Source of the DNA: Yersinia massiliensis
Lineage (GTDB): Bacteria; Pseudomonadota; Gammaproteobacteria; Enterobacterales; Enterobacteriaceae
Direction of reading: 5' to 3'
Length of the DNA: 64,000 nucleotides
Assembly (NCBI RefSeq): GCF_003048255.1
Contig: NZ_CP028487.1
Coordinates: 186,001 to 250,000, forward strand
The notes beneath the pieces were generated by a model that worked only from the letters and a program-made list of their open reading frames with translations, did no database searches and had not been told where the DNA came from. A program made the position numbers and the translations under genes. Below are positions 27,498 through 36,988 of this stretch, in pieces. Each line of letters opens with the position of its first letter. Within the stretch, counting starts at the first letter, position 1.

Positions 27498-28055
27498 ATG
27501 AAACACCTGCAAAAACCAAAAATTCTTAAAATAGAAACGATTGCCCGTTCTCGCTTATTTACGGTCGAAGCGGTGGATTTGGCATTCAGTAATGGTGCAC
27601 AACGTGTTTATGAGCGTATGCGTCCATCCAATCGTGAGGCCGTGATGATTGTGCCGGTTATCGGCGATGATCTATTGCTGATCCGTGAGTATGCGGTTGG
27701 TATTGAAGCGTATGAGTTAGGCTTCCCTAAAGGGTTGATTGATCCTGGAGAAGACGTGCTGGAGGCCGCGAATCGCGAGCTGATGGAAGAAGTGGGATTT
27801 GGCGCTGAACGTTTCGACTACCTCACGAAGCTGACCATGGCACCGTCCTATTTTTCCAGCAAAATGAATATTGTCATTGCCCATAGCCTCTATCCGCAAA
27901 GTTTGGAAGGTGATGAGCCAGAGCCATTGCCGCAAGTACGTTGGCCGATTGCGAATATGATGGCATTGCTTGATGAGCCCGATTTTTGTGAGGCCCGCAA
28001 TGTCAGCGCACTATTTTTGGCACAAGCATTTCTTAATCGCACCGATATCGATTAA
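27498..28055 (+). CDS. nudE: ADP compounds hydrolase NudE
   Basis: A 185-residue Nudix enzyme. The Nudix box GLIDPGEDVLEAANRELMEE followed by VG (residues 79-100) has all key residues of GX5EX7REUXEEXGU. It hydrolyses ADP-ribose, Ap3A and NADH-type compounds. The start is an ATG preceded by GGGG; the N-terminal KILKIETIARSRLFTVEAVDL matches the family. It is divergent from igaA and convergent with mrcA, the standard enteric arrangement. Confidence 0.95.
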   Translation: MKHLQKPKILKIETIARSRLFTVEAVDLAFSNGAQRVYERMRPSNREAVMIVPVIGDDLLLIREYAVGIEAYELGFPKGLIDPGEDVLEAANRELMEEVGFGAERFDYLTKLTMAPSYFSSKMNIVIAHSLYPQSLEGDEPEPLPQVRWPIANMMALLDEPDFCEARNVSALFLAQAFLNRTDID

Positions 28056-28093
28056 TTCTCAGCATCAGAAATGGGTGTTGCTGCCTATCTAAT

Positions 28094-28124
28094 ATAGAGA
28101 CAGAAAAGTATAGAGACAGAAAAG
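28094..28124. repeat. Short tandem repeat (16 bp, two copies)
   Basis: ATAGAGACAGAAAAG occurs at 28094 and again at 28110 with no spacer, directly before the nudE/mrcA terminator stem. It is a small local duplication. Confidence 0.85.
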
Positions 28125-28156
28125 CCGGGATGATCTTGCGATCTCCCGGCTTTTTC
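28120..28156. terminator. Bidirectional terminator between nudE and mrcA
   Basis: AAAAGCCGGGA and TCCCGGCTTTT form an 11-bp stem with A-tract and T-tract on either side, so it serves the convergent nudE and mrcA genes. Confidence 0.93.
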
Positions 28157-28203
28157 ATTTTCATTCGCTCTCTATATTGCCGTGAGCGTGAATGACTGTG
28201 ATA

Positions 28204-30759
28204 TCAGAACAACTCGTGGGTTTGGCCGTTATCCATTAGCGTCGTCCCTGCCTCATGCACCGAATACTCGGTTGGCTGAGTGCCCTCGATAAAGAACTCA
28301 GGACGGCTACCCGGCCCACCGCTAGAGAGCTTGCCAGTTTGTTTATCAATCACGACGCTAACGATACCCGGCGGTGGCGCGACGGTTTTTTCCGGCAAAC
28401 CTGCGAGGGCAGCTTTCATAAAGTCATCCCATGCGGGTTGAGCCGTCTTCGCTCCACCTTCGGCACCCGAGATCTGGTCAGGTATCGCGCCTGATGCTGA
28501 ACTACGGCCTAAGTCGCGGCGATGGTCATCAAAACCAATCCAAACTGACGTGACCGTATCTGGGCCATAGCCAGAGAACCAAGCATCTTTCGAGTTGTTG
28601 GTTGTACCGGTTTTGCCACCAATATCTTTACGTTTTAAATCACGCCCTGCACGCCAACCTGTTCCCATCCAACCCGGTTCCCCAAAGATGTTGGAATTCA
28701 GTGCGTCGCGCATCAGGAAGGCTAACGGTGTACTGATCACATGTGGCGCATATTGTTCATCACTATTGAGTCTAGCCTGAGCAGGTGTAACTTGTTCCAG
28801 TTCAGGCACGGGAACACTGTTGGCTTCGTTATTCTGGGATGTCACGACGTTTTCAACGTTATCATCTGACAGCACAACCGAGCGCTGAGTATCGCCATAA
28901 ATAACCGGCAAGTTACAGTCTTCGCAGACAATTTTAGGCTTCGCTTCGAATAGTACATTGCCGACATCATCAGTGATTTTGGTGATGAAATAAGGGTCAA
29001 CCAAATAACCCCCATTTGCCAGCACCGCGTAGCCACGCACTAACTGCAATGGTGTAAATGATGCCGAACCTAAAGCCAGTGATTCTGAATGCACAATATT
29101 CTGTGCAGGGAAGCCAAAGCGTTGCAGATATTCAGCGGCATAATCCACACCCATCGCACGCATTGCCCGCACCATCACCACGTTCTTCGACTGGCCTAAA
29201 CCTTGACGCAAACGAATTGGACCATCGTAAGTGGGCGGTGAGTTTTTTGGCCGCCAATCGGTACCGGCACCAGCATCCCAACGGGTGATAGGCAAATCGT
29301 TGAGGATAGTGGCGAGTGTCAGCCCTTTATCCATCGCTGCGGTATACAGGAAAGGTTTGATATTTGAACCGACCTGACGCAGCGCTTGTGTGGCACGGTT
29401 GAATTTACTTTGGTTAAAGTCAAAACCACCGACCAAGGCTTTAATCGCACCGTTATTCGGATCGATGGAAACCAAGGCTGAGTTGACGTCCGGCACCTGC
29501 GCCAGCCACCAGCTATCCTCAACTTTTCTCACCCAAATTTGCTGGCCGGGTTGCACCACATCAGTCACTTGTTTTGGTGTCGGCCCTTGAGCATTGTCTG
29601 ACTTAAACGGACGTGCCCAACGCATACCTGACATTGGCAGTGTGACATTACTGCCATCGGCCAGCATGGCGGTGGCTTGTGTTGCATTCGCTTCAGTGAC
29701 AACGGCGGGGAGCAACGGACCATAGACTGGCAGCGTTTTCAGCGAATCAAGAATCTGTTCGCGGCTCCACGCACTCTCACCAACCTTCCACAAAACATTG
29801 GATGGGCCACGATAGCCATGGCGCATATCATAAGCCAACACATTGGCGCGTAAGGATTCAACCGCCGCCAACTGGAGTTTGCGTGTAATGGTGGTATAGA
29901 CCTGATAGCCGTCGGTATAGGCATTCTCACCGTAACGCTTGATCATCTCTTGACGCACCATTTCAGACAAATAGGGCGCAGAGAAGGCAATTTGCGGTGC
30001 ATGGTAGTTAGCGACGATATCTTCGCTACGTGCCTGATCGTATTGCGCTTGGGTGATGTACTTTTCATCCAACATGCGCGATAGCACGACATTACGGCGC
30101 GCGACAGCTCTGTCATGTGAATAAAGCGGGTTGAAAGTTGACGGCGCTTTGGGCAAACCGGCAATCATCGCCATCTGGCTAAGGGTCAACTCGTTGACAT
30201 CTTTACCGAAATACACCTGCGCGGCAGCACCGACACCATAGGCACGGTAACCGAGATAAATCTTGTTCAGATACAACTCAAGAATTTCATCTTTGGTGAG
30301 TAGCTGTTCGATGCGAATGGCCAGAAATGCTTCCTTGATTTTACGCATCAAGGTCCGCTCTGGGCTTAAGAAAAAGTTTCTCGCCAATTGTTGGGTAATG
30401 GTACTCGCCCCTTGGGAGGCGCGACCAGAAACCATGGCAATAGAGGCGGCACGTAGGATACCGACGGGATCCACACCATGATGGTCGTAGAACCGGCTAT
30501 CTTCCGTCGCAATGAACGCATGCACCATCTCTGGTGGAATTTGTTTTAGCGTTAACGGAATACGGCGTTTCTCACCGTATTGAGCGATCAATTCGCCTTC
30601 GGCGCTATACACCAACATGGGCGTTTGCAGCCGGACATCTTTCAGTGTGGCAACATCAGGTAGCTGAGGCTCAATATATTTGTAGAGACCAAATATCGAG
30701 GCTGCTCCCAGTAAAATGCAACACACTACAAGGATCAAAAAATACTTTACGAACTTCAC
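28204..30759 (-). CDS. mrcA: Penicillin-binding protein 1A (bifunctional murein synthase)
   Basis: An inner-membrane anchored enzyme of 851 residues that polymerises and cross-links peptidoglycan. Start GTG 30759 (VKFVKYFLILVVCCILL, membrane anchor) fits E. coli PBP1a (850 residues); an upstream in-frame start at 30783 would add eight residues. The GT51 glycosyltransferase domain has ATEDSRFYDHHGVDP and ASTITQQLARNFF. The transpeptidase domain has SxxK in QVGSNIKPF, SxN in GQSKNVVM and KTG in GGKTGTTNNS. An OB-like insert lies between. It is divergent from the hofM-Q operon. Confidence 0.97.
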   Translation of the reverse strand: MKFVKYFLILVVCCILLGAASIFGLYKYIEPQLPDVATLKDVRLQTPMLVYSAEGELIAQYGEKRRIPLTLKQIPPEMVHAFIATEDSRFYDHHGVDPVGILRAASIAMVSGRASQGASTITQQLARNFFLSPERTLMRKIKEAFLAIRIEQLLTKDEILELYLNKIYLGYRAYGVGAAAQVYFGKDVNELTLSQMAMIAGLPKAPSTFNPLYSHDRAVARRNVVLSRMLDEKYITQAQYDQARSEDIVANYHAPQIAFSAPYLSEMVRQEMIKRYGENAYTDGYQVYTTITRKLQLAAVESLRANVLAYDMRHGYRGPSNVLWKVGESAWSREQILDSLKTLPVYGPLLPAVVTEANATQATAMLADGSNVTLPMSGMRWARPFKSDNAQGPTPKQVTDVVQPGQQIWVRKVEDSWWLAQVPDVNSALVSIDPNNGAIKALVGGFDFNQSKFNRATQALRQVGSNIKPFLYTAAMDKGLTLATILNDLPITRWDAGAGTDWRPKNSPPTYDGPIRLRQGLGQSKNVVMVRAMRAMGVDYAAEYLQRFGFPAQNIVHSESLALGSASFTPLQLVRGYAVLANGGYLVDPYFITKITDDVGNVLFEAKPKIVCEDCNLPVIYGDTQRSVVLSDDNVENVVTSQNNEANSVPVPELEQVTPAQARLNSDEQYAPHVISTPLAFLMRDALNSNIFGEPGWMGTGWRAGRDLKRKDIGGKTGTTNNSKDAWFSGYGPDTVTSVWIGFDDHRRDLGRSSASGAIPDQISGAEGGAKTAQPAWDDFMKAALAGLPEKTVAPPPGIVSVVIDKQTGKLSSGGPGSRPEFFIEGTQPTEYSVHEAGTTLMDNGQTHELF

Positions 30760-30878
30760 CTGAGATTTCCCATTCAATGTCAATTGGGCAGTTTATAAAC
30801 AACCGCGCCGTAGTATAAAGGCAAGCCCTTAACATGGATACGTTCTTTTATTCTCTCTCGACAAGGAGGTCGACAAAG

Positions 30879-31913
30879 ATGTACTCACAATATTGGCAGG
30901 TTGGGCTGGATATTCAAATGGAGGCAATACGCGCCTTGGCAGTTGTCAAACGCCGTCATGGCTGGCAACTGCGCTACTGGTGGTCTCAATCCTTACCTGC
31001 CGGAACGTTGCGCGACGGCATTTTACATCAGCCTACAATCGTTAGCGACACACTCAAATTATTACGTAAACAATTACCGAGACATATTTCATTACGTATT
31101 GCATTGCCCGCACAGCGGATATTGCAACATTCGATGTTTGCGCCAGAGCGGCGTCTACGGGAGTCAGAATGCGAGGGCTATGTACAAGCTGCAGCCAACA
31201 GAGCCTTTCCTGTGAGCAGTGAAGGGCTAGCGCTGGATTATCGCATCAATACCTCATCTCATCGTGATGCCTCATCCAGTCGTGGCCTCCCCTCTGGCAA
31301 TCACAACTTATCCGGTACTGGTTATCACAAGTCACAGGCGACTGAGTTACTGATTACCGCAGCTCGCCAGACAGAAATCCAGCAATGGCAACGGTGTTTA
31401 CATCAAGCGGGTTTGCCCTCACAGGTTATTGATATCACGCCTTGTGCTTTGCGCTATATGGCGGCTGCGGCAGGGTTAACGGGGCCGTATTGGTTGATTC
31501 ACCGCTTGGCAAATGAGTGGCTATGGGTTTCTTCTCAAGAGATGCCGTTTGAGTTTGGTGTGGTCGCGATTGATGTTGATGATGGGGTAGGTACTTATCA
31601 TGCGAATGATACCGATCCTGAGATTGATACTGACCCTGAGATAGATACTAATAATAGCGTGCCATATACCCATTGCTCTAGCGCACTCGATCCGCTATCT
31701 GCATTGATGGCACAGCTTCAGGCCCGCTCTATCGATCAAGGCACTGCACCGATGAGGGTGTACTACAGCAGCACAATAGATGAACATTTACCTGACAATA
31801 CGCTTCCTTGGTCAACTTTTAAGGCATTTAGCCAGTACCAGCCACCTCTCCCTTCTTTACCATCAGCTTATACTCTGGCTGGAGGGCTGGCACTGCGCCC
31901 AGCGGATGTGTGA
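30879..31913 (+). CDS. hofM: HofM/PilM-like pilus assembly (DNA utilisation) protein
   Basis: A 344-residue cytoplasmic protein, first of the hofMNOPQ operon. Start ATG 30879 (MYSQYWQVGLDIQMEAIRAL) has AAGGAGGT 8 bases upstream; the in-frame ATG at 30834 has no such site. It is a PilM-like actin fold with weak conservation. Residues near 250-265 hold a small duplication (TDPEIDTDPEIDTNN) not expected in the family, encoded by two 18-bp units at about 31611-31646. The E. coli operon is needed for use of DNA as nutrient; a type IV pilus or competence-like role is inferred. It overlaps hofN by one base (TGATG). Confidence 0.85.
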   Translation: MYSQYWQVGLDIQMEAIRALAVVKRRHGWQLRYWWSQSLPAGTLRDGILHQPTIVSDTLKLLRKQLPRHISLRIALPAQRILQHSMFAPERRLRESECEGYVQAAANRAFPVSSEGLALDYRINTSSHRDASSSRGLPSGNHNLSGTGYHKSQATELLITAARQTEIQQWQRCLHQAGLPSQVIDITPCALRYMAAAAGLTGPYWLIHRLANEWLWVSSQEMPFEFGVVAIDVDDGVGTYHANDTDPEIDTDPEIDTNNSVPYTHCSSALDPLSALMAQLQARSIDQGTAPMRVYYSSTIDEHLPDNTLPWSTFKAFSQYQPPLPSLPSAYTLAGGLALRPADV

Positions 31914-32461
31914 TGTATCAGGTTAATTTCTCATTATGGCGCGCTGAGCGCCGATTCACACGCTACCGTTTTTGGCGTAATGCGGGTATGTGCCAGTGCG
32001 CGCTTTGGCTAATAGCACTGTTGATTGTTCAAGGGCAATCACGGGCGGTACAAGTCGACCAGCAAGCTAATTTAGCGGCGTTAACACAACAACAAATGGT
32101 ATTAAGCCAGCAACATCAGGCTGTGCAACAGGGAATGACTCAATTACAGCAGGTAGAGCAGCGTGCTCAGGTTTATCGTCAGGCACAGCAATCAGCTTAC
32201 CGTTACACCAGATTATTGCAGCAGCTATCACAACACATCCCATCAAGCTGTTGGCTGGTCAACTTATTGCCGCAAGGTGATGGTTTCGTGTTTGAGGCCA
32301 TCAGTCAGGACTATGCAGCCATTGATGTTTTCTTAGTGCAATTAAGCCGTCAGTCCTTACTAGCCAATGTGCGCTTACAAAAAATTGCTCAGCAGGATGA
32401 CGGTACTTTTCGCTTCAGTGTGTGGGCGGATTGGCAGCAGAGGGAAGATAACCATGAATAA
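31913..32461 (+). CDS. hofN: HofN/PilN-like protein
   Basis: A 182-residue bitopic inner-membrane protein. The start is ATG 31913 overlapping the hofM stop; a GTG at 31910 is one codon earlier. After a basic cytoplasmic stub (RAERRFTRYRFWRN) comes a membrane helix (CQCALWLIALLIVQG, about residues 22-38), then a glutamine-rich coiled coil (QQANLAALTQQQMVLSQQHQ and beyond) and a ferredoxin-like C-terminal domain. This is the PilN layout: it links the cytoplasmic PilM-like protein to the periplasmic alignment complex. It overlaps hofO by 8 bases. Confidence 0.85.
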   Translation: MYQVNFSLWRAERRFTRYRFWRNAGMCQCALWLIALLIVQGQSRAVQVDQQANLAALTQQQMVLSQQHQAVQQGMTQLQQVEQRAQVYRQAQQSAYRYTRLLQQLSQHIPSSCWLVNLLPQGDGFVFEAISQDYAAIDVFLVQLSRQSLLANVRLQKIAQQDDGTFRFSVWADWQQREDNHE

Positions 32462-33017
32462 GACATTACAGCATTGGATGGATAGGCCCGGCTGGCAACT
32501 CTGTTTATGGCAATGGGGGTTATTGGGGCTATTTAGCACCATCGCTTATGGCATGTTGCTGCGCCCCACATGGCAGCAACAGGTGTCCACTGAAGTTGAG
32601 CTTATTCAGTTTCAGCAGCAGATTGATCACCAACAATCTGTTTTGGCTGTATTACCCGCACTTTCACTCATTCGCCAACAAATAGCGGCGGCCGCTGAAG
32701 AAGAAAGCACATGGCAGCAAAATAATCGCTCGTTGGCCCATCTCGTCGGTCAATTGATAACGCCCTTTGGTGGGCAGGTCATGGCGTGGCAACGTCAATC
32801 AGAACAGAGTACCGATGTAAAGCCGGATCCCTTCTTGCATCGTCAATGGCAGGCGACCTTGCGGGTCAATTTCTATGGGCTACTTCATTTACTTCGTCAT
32901 TTATCGCTGAGCTCGGCCCCAGTTAAAGCCGAACGGGTGGAAGTTAAAAGCACGAACACGGAACTTATCGTGACAATGAGTTTGAAAGAATACTTTGTGG
33001 AGAGCGCCCATGAATAA
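32454..33017 (+). CDS. hofO: HofO/PilO-like protein
   Basis: A 187-residue bitopic membrane protein. Start ATG 32454 (MNKTLQHWMDRPGWQLCLWQ) is used because the longer frame only reads back through hofN. A membrane helix lies at about residues 18-40, followed by a coiled coil (EVELIQFQQQIDHQQSVL) and a C-terminal domain (LRVNFYGLLHLLRHL). This is the PilO position and layout, a partner of HofN. It overlaps hofP by 8 bases, so the operon is tightly coupled. Confidence 0.83.
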   Translation: MNKTLQHWMDRPGWQLCLWQWGLLGLFSTIAYGMLLRPTWQQQVSTEVELIQFQQQIDHQQSVLAVLPALSLIRQQIAAAAEEESTWQQNNRSLAHLVGQLITPFGGQVMAWQRQSEQSTDVKPDPFLHRQWQATLRVNFYGLLHLLRHLSLSSAPVKAERVEVKSTNTELIVTMSLKEYFVESAHE

Positions 33018-33393
33018 GTACCGCCGGGTGCTGGGATTACGGGTGACCACCTTATTGGTCTCTACATTGGTTGCTACTGTTTATGCCGAAACAACTGTTT
33101 CTACCAAGGTTGCCGAGCGTAATCCTTTTCAAAAAGTATCGACAAAATCTTGTCATCTTGATCGAGAACGGCTAGCCAGTTGGCAACTACAAGGCATCGT
33201 GAGTGGCGGGGGATACCAGTCTAGTTGGGGGAAATGGCCCGATGGTGACAGGCAAAAACTGGTGGTAGGCCAACAGTTGCTGCCAAATTGGCAAGTGATC
33301 CACATTGGTTCACGGCAGGTGAGTCTACAGCAGCTAAATCCAGACACAACCTGTACAGGGCTGCCCTCCACGCAGGTGTTATCGATGCGTTGA
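33010..33393 (+). CDS. hofP: HofP-like small periplasmic pilus assembly protein
   Basis: A 127-residue exported protein. Start ATG 33010 (MNKYRRVLGLRVTTLLVSTL) begins a signal peptide; a TTG start at 32995 is less likely. The mature part has two cysteines (KSCHLDRERLASWQLQGIVS and DTTCTGLPS) and a beta-rich core (LVVGQQLLPNWQVIHIGSRQ) like PilP/HofP family proteins that bridge the inner-membrane complex to the secretin. The gap to hofQ is 47 bases. Confidence 0.8.
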   Translation: MNKYRRVLGLRVTTLLVSTLVATVYAETTVSTKVAERNPFQKVSTKSCHLDRERLASWQLQGIVSGGGYQSSWGKWPDGDRQKLVVGQQLLPNWQVIHIGSRQVSLQQLNPDTTCTGLPSTQVLSMR

Positions 33394-33440
33394 GCTCACC
33401 ACGCTTGTGATAATAATCAGCATTAAAAGGAATTGATCTG

Positions 33441-34760
33441 ATGGATCTTGAAATAACGGGAACTCAACCCAGCAATAAAACGAAAATAGAAGATTGGCTA
33501 ATACGATCACGTAGTTTGTTACAGGCGGCTCGGCTAATCCTATTGGTGCTGAGTCTATTGCTCGTCAGTTCACCTACCTTTAGTGCAAAGAAGAGCCCAC
33601 ACGTCACACTCGATTTTCAAGATGCCCCAATTGCTATGGTGTTACAGGCACTGGCTGATTATCAGCAATTGAATTTGGTGGTTGCATCAGGGGTGAGTGG
33701 CAATATCAGCCTGCGGCTGGTTGATGTTCCTTGGGAACAAGCTCTGGCTATTATTTTGCGCATGGGCCATCTAAAAGTAGAGCATGAAGGGGCTGTGATG
33801 ATGGTCTTCACTGAACAAGACATACAGGAAAGGCAGCAACGTGCGACAAAAACCGCGGAGCCAGATGCCCTCATCAATCTCACTTTGGCATTACAACATG
33901 CGGATGCTGAACAGCTTGCTGAAAGTTTGGAAGAAGGGGACTTACTTTCACCTCGGGGCAGTGTGGTGGTCGATAAACGCACAAATACATTACTTATTCG
34001 CGACACTTCCGCTTCATTAACTTTATTGAAGGGGTGGCTAACTGAAATGGATTCCCCTCTCCAGCAGGTTCAACTGGCCGCACATATTGTGACGATGAGC
34101 CGTGAAAATTTGCAAGAGCTAGGCGTTCGTTGGGGGATGGGGAAAACGCCACAAGCCATGCCACTGAGAATAAATGATTTCAACGTCAATCTGCCGCTCC
34201 CAAATAGTACTGTTAGCGCAGGGTTTAATGTCGCTCGTATTGGCGGTCGCTTGCTGGAACTTGAGCTGAGCGCATTAGAACAAGAAAATCAGATCGACAT
34301 CATCGCCAGCCCACGCCTAATGATCTCTCATCAGCAAACGGCTAGCATCAAGCAAGGTTCTGACATTCCTTATACTGTTTCACGCGGCGAAAAAGGCGCT
34401 TCATCTATTGAGTTTAAGGAGGCTGTATTAGGGATGGAGGTAACACCTAAAATACTGCGCAATGGCAAAATTACTCTAAACTTGAAAATTAGCCAGAATA
34501 TGCCCGGAATGAAGATTAAGCGGGGTGATACTGAAGCTCTGCTAATTGATAAGCAGGAAATAAAAACTCAAATCACGGTCAGTAACGGCGAAACAATTGT
34601 GCTAGGGGGGATTTTCCAACAAAAAAATAGTCAGGTTGTTAATAAAGTGCCCTTTTTGGCCGATATTCCTTGGCTGGGTGCGTTGTTTAAACAAGATACC
34701 CAACAACAAAACCGACGAGAACTGGTGATTTTCATCACGCCAAAGCTCATCAGTGCTTGA
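33441..34760 (+). CDS. hofQ: Secretin HofQ (PilQ-like)
   Basis: A 439-residue outer-membrane secretin, somewhat longer than E. coli HofQ (412) because of an N-terminal extension before the signal-like helix (ARLILLVLSLLLVSSPTFSA, residues 30-49). An STN-like domain follows (VTLDFQDAPIAMVLQALADY), then a secretin N1-type domain (LQHADAEQLAESLEEG...VVDKRTNTLLIRD) and the C-terminal secretin barrel with VxGS-type region SIKQGSDIPYTVS and the signature IVLGGIFQ...VPFLADIPWLGALF. Start ATG 33441 has AAGGA upstream. It forms the outer-membrane pore of the Hof system. Confidence 0.92.
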   Translation: MDLEITGTQPSNKTKIEDWLIRSRSLLQAARLILLVLSLLLVSSPTFSAKKSPHVTLDFQDAPIAMVLQALADYQQLNLVVASGVSGNISLRLVDVPWEQALAIILRMGHLKVEHEGAVMMVFTEQDIQERQQRATKTAEPDALINLTLALQHADAEQLAESLEEGDLLSPRGSVVVDKRTNTLLIRDTSASLTLLKGWLTEMDSPLQQVQLAAHIVTMSRENLQELGVRWGMGKTPQAMPLRINDFNVNLPLPNSTVSAGFNVARIGGRLLELELSALEQENQIDIIASPRLMISHQQTASIKQGSDIPYTVSRGEKGASSIEFKEAVLGMEVTPKILRNGKITLNLKISQNMPGMKIKRGDTEALLIDKQEIKTQITVSNGETIVLGGIFQQKNSQVVNKVPFLADIPWLGALFKQDTQQQNRRELVIFITPKLISA

Positions 34761-35107
34761 ACCTTATGAGGTGCTGTTTCGTGAAAATAGATCAATCTTG
34801 GTGACTTTCTACAACTTTTTGTGTGCTAGAAAGCTTCTAAATTTGACGCTGCGCCAGATTTAGCTTACAAGGGTTACCGAATTGAGCACCGAGGTTTTTA
34901 ATAACGTTGATACGCCGATAAAAACGTATGGTTTCCCTCCCACGACGTGTACAACGATTTATTCGGTTGCCAAACTACCAGATGTGCTGAGATAATTTTC
35001 AGTCTGATCTCGCACTATCGCTCATGAGGTTTCAGTTTAGGTCCCGCCGCTAGTTTGATTGGCGGGGCGGGTTATCATTAACGAATAGTCTTAGTAATAC
35101 CAAAAAC
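34761..35107. promoter_or_regulatory. Region between hofQ and aroK with two weak hairpins
   Basis: The stretch of 347 bases has no credible gene. A weak stem (AAGC..TAAAT / ATTTAGCTT) at 34831-34866 could end the hof transcript. A GC stem CCCGCC (35043-35048) with GGCGGG (35061-35066) lies in the aroK leader, about 40 bases before its start. The aroK promoter should lie between them. Confidence 0.5.
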
Positions 35108-35629
35108 ATGGCAGAGAAACGCAATATCTTTCTGGTTGGGCCTATGGGTGCCGGCAAAAGCACTATTGGTCGTCAGTTAGCTCAGCAACTCAATATGGAG
35201 TTTTTCGACTCTGATCAAGAAATTGAGCGACGTACCGGAGCTGACGTGGGCTGGGTATTCGACGTGGAAGGCGAAGAAGGTTTCCGCGATCGCGAAGAAA
35301 AAGTTATTAATGAACTGACGGAAAAGCAAGGCATTGTTCTGGCAACCGGTGGTGGCTCTGTTAAATCCAGAGAAACCCGTAACCGTTTGTCAGCCCGTGG
35401 CGTTGTGGTGTACTTAGAAACTACAATCGAAAAGCAGTTAGCCCGTACTCAGCGTGACAAAAAACGTCCGTTGTTGCAGGTTGATTCGCCTCCGCGTGAA
35501 GTGTTAGAAGCACTGGCAAGAGAACGCAATCCGTTGTACGAAGAAATTGCAGATGTCACCATCCGCACTGACGATCAAAGCGCAAAAGTTGTTGCTAACC
35601 AGATTATCAACATGCTGGAAAGTAACTGA
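35108..35629 (+). CDS. aroK: Shikimate kinase I
   Basis: A 173-residue enzyme, the same length as E. coli AroK, that phosphorylates shikimate at the 3-OH in the aromatic pathway. Walker A is GPMGAGKST (residues 11-19). The shikimate-binding [11 protein letters not shown] and the [13 protein letters not shown] loop are present, and the LID contains [10 protein letters not shown]. First gene of the aroK-aroB-damX-dam-rpe-gph-trpS run. Confidence 0.97.
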   Translation: MAEKRNIFLVGPMGAGKSTIGRQLAQQLNMEFFDSDQEIERRTGADVGWVFDVEGEEGFRDREEKVINELTEKQGIVLATGGGSVKSRETRNRLSARGVVVYLETTIEKQLARTQRDKKRPLLQVDSPPREVLEALARERNPLYEEIADVTIRTDDQSAKVVANQIINMLESN

Positions 35630-35685
35630 TTTTAGCATTTTACTAATGCCCACGGGCGTAAGTTAAGAAGGTTACTGAGCGCGAC

Positions 35686-36786
35686 ATGGAGAAGATTACT
35701 GTCACGTTAGGGGAGCGTAGCTACCCTATTACGATTGCAGCTGGATTGTTCGATGATCCGGCTTCTTTTATGCCGCTAAAGGCGGGCGATCAGGTCATGC
35801 TGGTCACCAACGAAACGCTGGCACCACTCTATCTGGACTCGCTCCGGACAGTGCTGGAAGGCAGTGGCATTAAAGTGGATCAGGTGATTTTACCTGATGG
35901 CGAGCAGTACAAATCTCTCAGCGTTTTGGAGCAGGTATTTTCTGCCCTTCTGGAAAAACCGCACGGTCGTGATACTACCCTTGTCGCCTTAGGTGGCGGT
36001 GTAGTAGGCGACCTGACCGGTTTTGCCGCAGCTTGCTATCAACGTGGTGTTCGCTTTATTCAAGTTCCTACCACCTTACTTTCCCAAGTGGATTCATCTG
36101 TCGGTGGCAAAACCGCCGTGAATCATCCATTGGGCAAAAACATGATTGGTGCTTTCTATCAACCTGCATCGGTGGTGGTTGACCTCAATTGCCTGAAAAC
36201 TCTCCCTCCACGCGAGCTTGCTTCTGGGCTGGCTGAAGTTATCAAATACGGCATTATTCTGGATGCTGCTTTCTTCGATTGGCTAGAAGATAATATCGAC
36301 GCATTACTCGCACTGGATATGTCAGCGTTAGCTTACTGTATCCGTCGTTGCTGTGAATTAAAGGCCGATGTTGTTGCTGCCGATGAACGCGAAGAGAGCG
36401 GGATGCGCGCTTTACTTAATTTGGGTCATACTTATGGTCATGCCATTGAGGCTGAAATGGGGTATGGCGTCTGGTTGCACGGAGAAGCGGTGGCTGCTGG
36501 TATGATGATGGCAGCGCACACCGCCCGTCGTTTAGGCCAACTCTCGGTGGGTGATGTCGAGCGTATCAAAAAACTACTTTTACGTGCTGGTCTGCCAGTC
36601 TGTGGGCCGAAAGAAATGACACCAGAGTCTTATCTGCCGCATATGATGCGAGATAAAAAAGTGTTGGCAGGCGCGCTTCGTTTAGTATTGCCAACCGCAA
36701 TTGGTCAGTCAGAAATCCGTAGCGGTATTGAGCACGACATGGTGTTAGCGTCGATCGCGGACTGCCAGTCATCGAGAATGGTATAA
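35686..36786 (+). CDS. aroB: 3-dehydroquinate synthase
   Basis: A 366-residue NAD- and Zn-dependent enzyme that converts DAHP to 3-dehydroquinate. NAD-binding DGEQYKS and [20 protein letters not shown] are present, as are [20 protein letters not shown], the zinc ligand region [14 protein letters not shown] and [11 protein letters not shown]. It is close to E. coli AroB (362). It follows aroK by 56 bases. Confidence 0.97.
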   Translation: MEKITVTLGERSYPITIAAGLFDDPASFMPLKAGDQVMLVTNETLAPLYLDSLRTVLEGSGIKVDQVILPDGEQYKSLSVLEQVFSALLEKPHGRDTTLVALGGGVVGDLTGFAAACYQRGVRFIQVPTTLLSQVDSSVGGKTAVNHPLGKNMIGAFYQPASVVVDLNCLKTLPPRELASGLAEVIKYGIILDAAFFDWLEDNIDALLALDMSALAYCIRRCCELKADVVAADEREESGMRALLNLGHTYGHAIEAEMGYGVWLHGEAVAAGMMMAAHTARRLGQLSVGDVERIKKLLLRAGLPVCGPKEMTPESYLPHMMRDKKVLAGALRLVLPTAIGQSEIRSGIEHDMVLASIADCQSSRMV

Positions 36787-36805
36787 GTGCCTTATTCCCA
36801 AGAAG

Positions 36806-36836
36806 TGGAATATTCCTAGGAAATAGAATATTCAGA
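36806..36836. promoter_or_regulatory. Nested palindromes between aroB and damX
   Basis: GTGGAATATTCCTAGGAAAT followed by AGAATATTC contains GGAATATTCC (36808-36817), TTCCTAGGAA (36814-36823) and a second GAATATTC (36827-36834). The first 14 bases match the RcsAB box at 11 positions. No function is assigned. Confidence 0.35.
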
Positions 36837-36988
36837 AGAACTATGCTCATAAGCACTATGATGTTGTATCATAAGAACATCATATTCCTTTGCTGCGGGC
36901 GGTTTAGCCTGTTTGCAGTCAGTAAATTCAATCAGCCAGGTCGCAGCGATAAATGCGGTCGGCGTTTGCCTCTAGTTGGAGGGTTTAG

